Assembly (NCBI GenBank): GCA_964498925.1
Contig: CAZCKD010000127.1
Span: 1-10,267 of the forward strand
Origin: Granulosicoccus sp964498925
Lineage (GTDB): Bacteria > Pseudomonadota > Gammaproteobacteria > Granulosicoccales > Granulosicoccaceae
DNA: 10,267 nt
Reading direction: 5' to 3'
Shown here: positions 7,414 through 10,267 of the stretch, in pieces
How positions within the stretch are numbered: the first letter of the stretch is position 1
Layout: each line of letters starts with the position of its first letter
Translations under genes and position numbers: made by a program
Notes under the pieces: generated by a model
The model's input: the letters and a program-made list of their open reading frames with translations, nothing else
The model's database searches: none
Told to the model about the DNA's origin: nothing

Positions 7414-7445
7414 TTTATATTGAGGCCAATTCTGTACAATGTCAA
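7414..7445 (-). promoter_or_regulatory. Candidate furA promoter
   Basis: Minus strand: a perfect -35 TTGACA (7440-7445) and an AT-rich TATAAA (7414-7419). The spacer is 20 nt, longer than usual; shifting the -10 to CAATAT (7417-7422) restores 17 nt but weakens the match. The -10 region ends only a few bases before the ATG at 7410 and no ribosome-binding site is present, which suggests a leaderless or very short-leader transcript. Confidence 0.5.
7428..7440. promoter_or_regulatory. Second, imperfect copy of the operator, at furA
   Basis: AATTCTGTACAAT shares the core TTCTGTAnAA with the katG palindrome (6938-6953) and sits in the equivalent place, between the -35 and -10 of the furA promoter. 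It is less symmetric, consistent with weaker autoregulation. Same-site recurrence at both promoters of a regulator-target pair is the evidence; binding is not shown. Confidence 0.42.
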
Positions 7446-7530
7446 GAATCGGGAGTAAATTCAGTTGCGACTTCTCTGCCCGCATTGCGGGTCTGTTCGC
7501 AAGGACGGTATTAGTACCAAACCATTTAGT

Positions 7531-7544
7531 GCCAAGCGCTTACA
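7531..7544. promoter_or_regulatory. LacI-family-like operator upstream of ThuA lipoprotein
   Basis: GCCAAGCGCTTACA contains the perfect palindrome AAGCGCTT and matches 11 of 14 positions of the TGTAAGCGCTTACA type bound by several LacI/GalR sugar regulators. It lies 50 nt upstream of the lipoprotein start. The left outer arm is degraded. No convincing -35/-10 pair was found around it, and no LacI-type gene is in the window. Confidence 0.25.
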
Positions 7545-7593
7545 CTATGACGTTACTAACGGCCCTGTCCGGCTCAAGACTCACGGAGACTTG

Positions 7594-8805
7594 ATGAATA
7601 CGCATCTACCCGTATCCCCCAAGCTTGCACTTAGCTTGATTACCAGCGCCTTGCTCATCTATGGCTGCTCGGGTTCTAGTAGTACTACCAATCCGAATGG
7701 CACAGATGCGCCAATGAACAACTCTGGCGGGAATGACGTCACGTTGCCGGAAGATCCAATAAACGATCCTGTTGTCACAGACCCGCTTGCGCAAAACTCA
7801 ACCGAGGTGAATTTTGATATCACGGTCCCAGCGTATATGTCCGACGCACTTCAAGTTAGGCTTACCTGGGGTGATAGGGATTTGACAGCTCAATGGATTG
7901 GTGATGAACTTTGGTCAGCCAGCGGCACCTTCCCAGCCGATACGGAAAATACGCTAACGATAACGTTCAGTGATGATAACGGTGACATTGTGCTGGCAAA
8001 CTTTGTTCAAAGCTTCAGAACAAGTGTCAATGACTTAACCGTTTTTACGGTCAGCGCGGATCAATTTAATAGCGAACAATTTGATGCTGACAATGATGGC
8101 TTTAGCAATCTAACAGAGCTGCTCGCCGGAACAGATGCATTCGAAACACCTCGCGTATTGCTCTTTAGCGAGACACAAGGGTTCCGACATCCTTCTATTC
8201 CTGATGCGCTGACAGCTCTTGAAGAGCTTGCTAACGCCGAAAATATTTCTGTTGATCGTGCCAATGACTCCACCGGTGTTTTTACAGATGCGAATTTAGC
8301 TAATTACGATGCAGTTGTCTGGGCCTTGACATCCGGTGATGTATTAAACGCTGACGAACAAGCTGCATTTGAACGCTATATCCGGTCGGGTCGAGGATAC
8401 GTCGGCGTTCACGCTGCCAGCGACACTGAATACGATTGGCCTTGGTACGGTGAACTTGTCGGCGCTTATTTTAGCAGGCACCCAGCCATTCAACCTGGCA
8501 CCCAAGTCGTAGAGAACGGCTCGCACATATCAACAGCACATCTCGGATCAACGTGGACCCGAACGGATGAATGGTATGACTTTCAGAGCAATCCAAGAGA
8601 ACGCGTCAATGTTCTGTTGTCTCTCGATGAAAGCTCCTATACAGGCGCTGAAATGGGAGAAGACCATCCTATCGCGTGGTTTCATGAATATGACGGTGGT
8701 AAATCCTGGTACACCGGCGGCGGGCACACGAGTGAGAGTTACGCTGAACCGGAATTTCGTCAACACCTAATTGGGGGTTTACGATATTCGATCGGTCGTT
8801 TATAA
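7594..8805 (+). CDS. ThuA-domain lipoprotein
   Basis: A 403-residue exported lipoprotein. Residues 1-24 are a signal peptide ending in lipobox LIYGC, so C25 would be lipidated. A flexible N/D/T/P-rich linker (26-70) follows, then a probable beta-rich region (71-155) that I do not recognise. Next is a calcium-loop-like motif, DADNDGFSNLTEL (164-176), of the thrombospondin type 3/EF-hand kind. A ThuA-like domain (about 187-400) ends the protein: VLLFSETQGFRHPSIPDAL, GYVGVHAASDTEYDWPWYG, DEWYDFQSNPR, MGEDHPIAWFHEYDGG and TGGGHTSESY. ThuA domains share the class I glutamine-amidotransferase-like fold and are linked to trehalose and other sugar metabolism. There is no cysteine other than C25, so no amidotransferase nucleophile. 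GGAG at 7585-7588 supports the ATG at 7594; the frame is open upstream to 7465 but that part has no signal peptide. Divergent from furA; probable role is periplasmic carbohydrate handling, which is inference. Confidence 0.88.
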   Translation: MNTHLPVSPKLALSLITSALLIYGCSGSSSTTNPNGTDAPMNNSGGNDVTLPEDPINDPVVTDPLAQNSTEVNFDITVPAYMSDALQVRLTWGDRDLTAQWIGDELWSASGTFPADTENTLTITFSDDNGDIVLANFVQSFRTSVNDLTVFTVSADQFNSEQFDADNDGFSNLTELLAGTDAFETPRVLLFSETQGFRHPSIPDALTALEELANAENISVDRANDSTGVFTDANLANYDAVVWALTSGDVLNADEQAAFERYIRSGRGYVGVHAASDTEYDWPWYGELVGAYFSRHPAIQPGTQVVENGSHISTAHLGSTWTRTDEWYDFQSNPRERVNVLLSLDESSYTGAEMGEDHPIAWFHEYDGGKSWYTGGGHTSESYAEPEFRQHLIGGLRYSIGRL

Positions 8806-8842
8806 AGACGTATACTGATAAGTAGTCAAATCATTGTTATTG

Positions 8843-8893
8843 CAGTCCTTATAGACGTCCAGCAGTAAGGGACTGTTAAGTTTCTACGCTTAA
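8843..8893 (+). terminator. Possible terminator after ThuA lipoprotein
   Basis: CAGTCC-TTA (8843-8851) pairs with TAA-GGGACTG (8866-8875), giving nine base pairs with one bulged G and a 14-nt loop. A second small stem, TTAAG/CTTAA (8876-8893), follows directly. There is no real T run, so this is weak. It lies 37 nt past the lipoprotein stop, and 8806-8969 has no other supportable gene. Confidence 0.3.
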
Positions 8894-8919
8894 CACTGTG
8901 CTCATATCTTTTGTGACTG

Positions 8920-8938
8920 CACGGGTTTCGTACCTGTG
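8920..8938 (+). other. Hairpin in the leader of the S41 protease gene
   Basis: CACGGGT (8920-8926) pairs with ACCTGTG (8932-8938), seven pairs including one G-U, around a 5-nt loop. It ends 31 nt before the ATG at 8970. It could be a leader RNA stem or an operator-like inverted repeat; no function is shown. Confidence 0.3.
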
Positions 8939-8969
8939 TAACGTCGATTCAACCGAGCTTAACCACCCA

Positions 8970-10267
8970 ATGGTCAAACAATTTAAAGCTTCTTTAATTG
9001 GACTTTCTGTCGCGTTTTTTATCAGTGCCTGCGGCGGTGGCGGTGGCGATACTGACGGACCGAACAGTGGAATACCCGACGACGATCCAAATGCGCCCGT
9101 CCCTATCGACCTGACCAACAACACAAGTTGTGATGTCGATGTTCAAAATCAGTGGGTGTATAACAACATGCAGGATTATTATCTGTTCTACGACCAAGTA
9201 CCGAATATTAATCCTCAATCATTTGACTCACCCGAAGAACTACTTAGGGCAGTACGCTTCGAAGAACGCGATCCGTTTAGCTCTTTAACCGATGCTGCCA
9301 CCAGCACTTTGCAATTTGAAGCAGGCAGAGAATTCGGATTAGGTTACGGATGGGCTCGAGACAACAATGGCATACCACGAATAGTTATAGTCGAACCTAA
9401 TAGCCCTTTCGGATTAGCCGGTGTGGAGCGCGGCGACATTATTGTCGATCTAAACGGTATTGCATGGAATGAATTTCCGAACGAAAATTTCGTCGAGAAT
9501 ATTTTTGGAACACCGGATGCACCAGCCACTTCTGTGTGGGATTTCAGAAGAAGGAATACCGGTGAATTGTTCAGAGTAGAAGTCACCACTACTGAATACC
9601 AGATCACCACCGTTATGGCCTCAGAGACACTCACCCATCCTAGCTACAATGGAACACTAGGCTATCTGCTATTCACACGATTTCTAGAAACATCCGTTGA
9701 AGAGCTGCAAAGCGCGTTTACAACTTTTAGTGACAGAGGAGTAACTGATTTAGTCGTAGACCTCAGATACAACTCGGGAGGTCGTGTTTCGACAGCTCAA
9801 TTCTTAGCGTCGCTGCTCGGCGGTAGTTCCCGCTCAGGAGAATTGCTCTACCAATATGAGTACAACGATAAATACACGTTTGCAAACTTCGATTTAAGAA
9901 CACTGAACATCACTGGCGATCTTGGACTCACCCGGCTTATCTTCCTGACACAAGGACGCACAGCCTCGGCCTCTGAAATCGTCATCAGCGGTTTGAGCCC
10001 CCATATGGAAGTGCTCACGATGGGTTCAACAACATCAGGTAAGCCCTATATTCAATCTGGACGAAACCGTTGTGGCCAACAGTTAAACGCCATCGAAGCA
10101 GAAGGATTCAATGCCGCTGGAGTAAGCGTTTTTGGTGGTATTCCCGCAGACTGCATTGCGATAGACGACCGAACACGCAATTTCGGATTTGATCCCGAAA
10201 CTCGCGCTGTAGAAGGCATGCTCGAAACCGCCTTGGACTATCTACTATTCGGCACATGTGACGTCCA
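8970..10267 (+). CDS. S41 family (CtpA-like) PDZ peptidase lipoprotein, 3' partial
   Basis: The first 432 residues of an exported, lipid-anchored serine protease of the C-terminal-processing (tail-specific) family; the gene runs off the right edge. The signal peptide ends in FISAC, with C21 the lipidated residue, followed by a Gly/Asp/Pro-rich linker (22-48). Residues 60-115 resemble the N-terminal region of S41 lipoproteins (QWVYNNMQDYY). A PDZ domain spans about 120-205 (VEPNSPFGLAGVERGDIIVDLNG), and the S41 core starts about 225 with DLRYNSGG at 264-271. The Ser/Lys dyad is S333 (TASASEI) and K358 (GSTTSGK), 25 residues apart as in E. coli Prc, with Q362 four residues on. C54, C368, C395 and C430 could form periplasmic disulphides. 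The ATG is chosen because it opens directly on a lipoprotein signal; no strong ribosome-binding site is seen. The partner substrate is unknown. Confidence 0.92.
   Translation, partial: MVKQFKASLIGLSVAFFISACGGGGGDTDGPNSGIPDDDPNAPVPIDLTNNTSCDVDVQNQWVYNNMQDYYLFYDQVPNINPQSFDSPEELLRAVRFEERDPFSSLTDAATSTLQFEAGREFGLGYGWARDNNGIPRIVIVEPNSPFGLAGVERGDIIVDLNGIAWNEFPNENFVENIFGTPDAPATSVWDFRRRNTGELFRVEVTTTEYQITTVMASETLTHPSYNGTLGYLLFTRFLETSVEELQSAFTTFSDRGVTDLVVDLRYNSGGRVSTAQFLASLLGGSSRSGELLYQYEYNDKYTFANFDLRTLNITGDLGLTRLIFLTQGRTASASEIVISGLSPHMEVLTMGSTTSGKPYIQSGRNRCGQQLNAIEAEGFNAAGVSVFGGIPADCIAIDDRTRNFGFDPETRAVEGMLETALDYLLFGTCDV

Noticed and set aside
7479..7491. CCCGC-ATT-GCGGG palindrome upstream of furA
   Set aside because: Short hairpin upstream of the furA -35; no T run and no second copy, so no role could be supported.
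7465..7593. N-terminal extension of the ThuA lipoprotein frame, including a CPHC motif near the start
   Set aside because: The internal ATG at 7594 has a ribosome-binding site and opens directly on a lipoprotein signal peptide; the CPHC stretch would precede it and overlaps the alternative upstream furA frame.
8876..9218. Minus-strand open frames over the S41 protease start region
   Set aside because: Antisense shadows of the lipoprotein signal and Gly-rich linker of the protease gene; no start signals.

Overview
The window reads as a chromosomal segment of a Gram-negative, aerobic, probably marine gammaproteobacterium of moderate GC. The evidence is an RluF pseudouridine synthase close to the enterobacterial protein, two lipid-anchored proteins with classic lipoboxes, and bacterial-type promoters and terminators. 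Genus cannot be fixed from the sequence; a Granulosicoccus- or Arenicella-like lineage is only a guess. No phage, transposon, CRISPR array, tRNA or rRNA was seen.

Layout. At 1-53 is a tetranucleotide microsatellite, (AGAC)13, cut by the window edge. A class I SAM-dependent methyltransferase (134-856, +) follows, then a hairpin terminator (916-968), then a 507-residue multi-spanning lipid-linked-glycan flippase (1058-2581, +). Convergent to it is an L-arginine:glycine amidinotransferase family enzyme (2670-3752, -). Its first residues are lost in a 100-N assembly gap (3753-3852). Beyond the gap and divergent is rluF (3873-4649, +), with a terminator overlapping its stop codon.

The central block is an oxidative-stress pair on the minus strand: furA (6976-7410), a Fur-family regulator with the complete PerR-type ligand set, and downstream katG (4673-6844), a catalase-peroxidase. 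Each has its own candidate promoter, and the -35/-10 spacer of each holds a related TTCTGTAnAA element. That arrangement suggests FurA represses both genes and releases them on peroxide oxidation.

Divergent from furA are two exported lipoproteins on the plus strand: a ThuA-domain lipoprotein (7594-8805) with a Ca-binding-like loop, and a PDZ/S41 C-terminal-processing-type protease (8970 to the right edge, 3' partial).

The genes do not form one pathway. The left part looks like cell-surface glycan functions, the middle is housekeeping plus peroxide defence, and the right is envelope or periplasmic enzymes. I found no clearly new defence or mobile system. The strongest leads are the paired operators in furA/katG, the microsatellite, the altered acceptor pocket of the amidinotransferase, and the unusual domain make-up of the ThuA lipoprotein.
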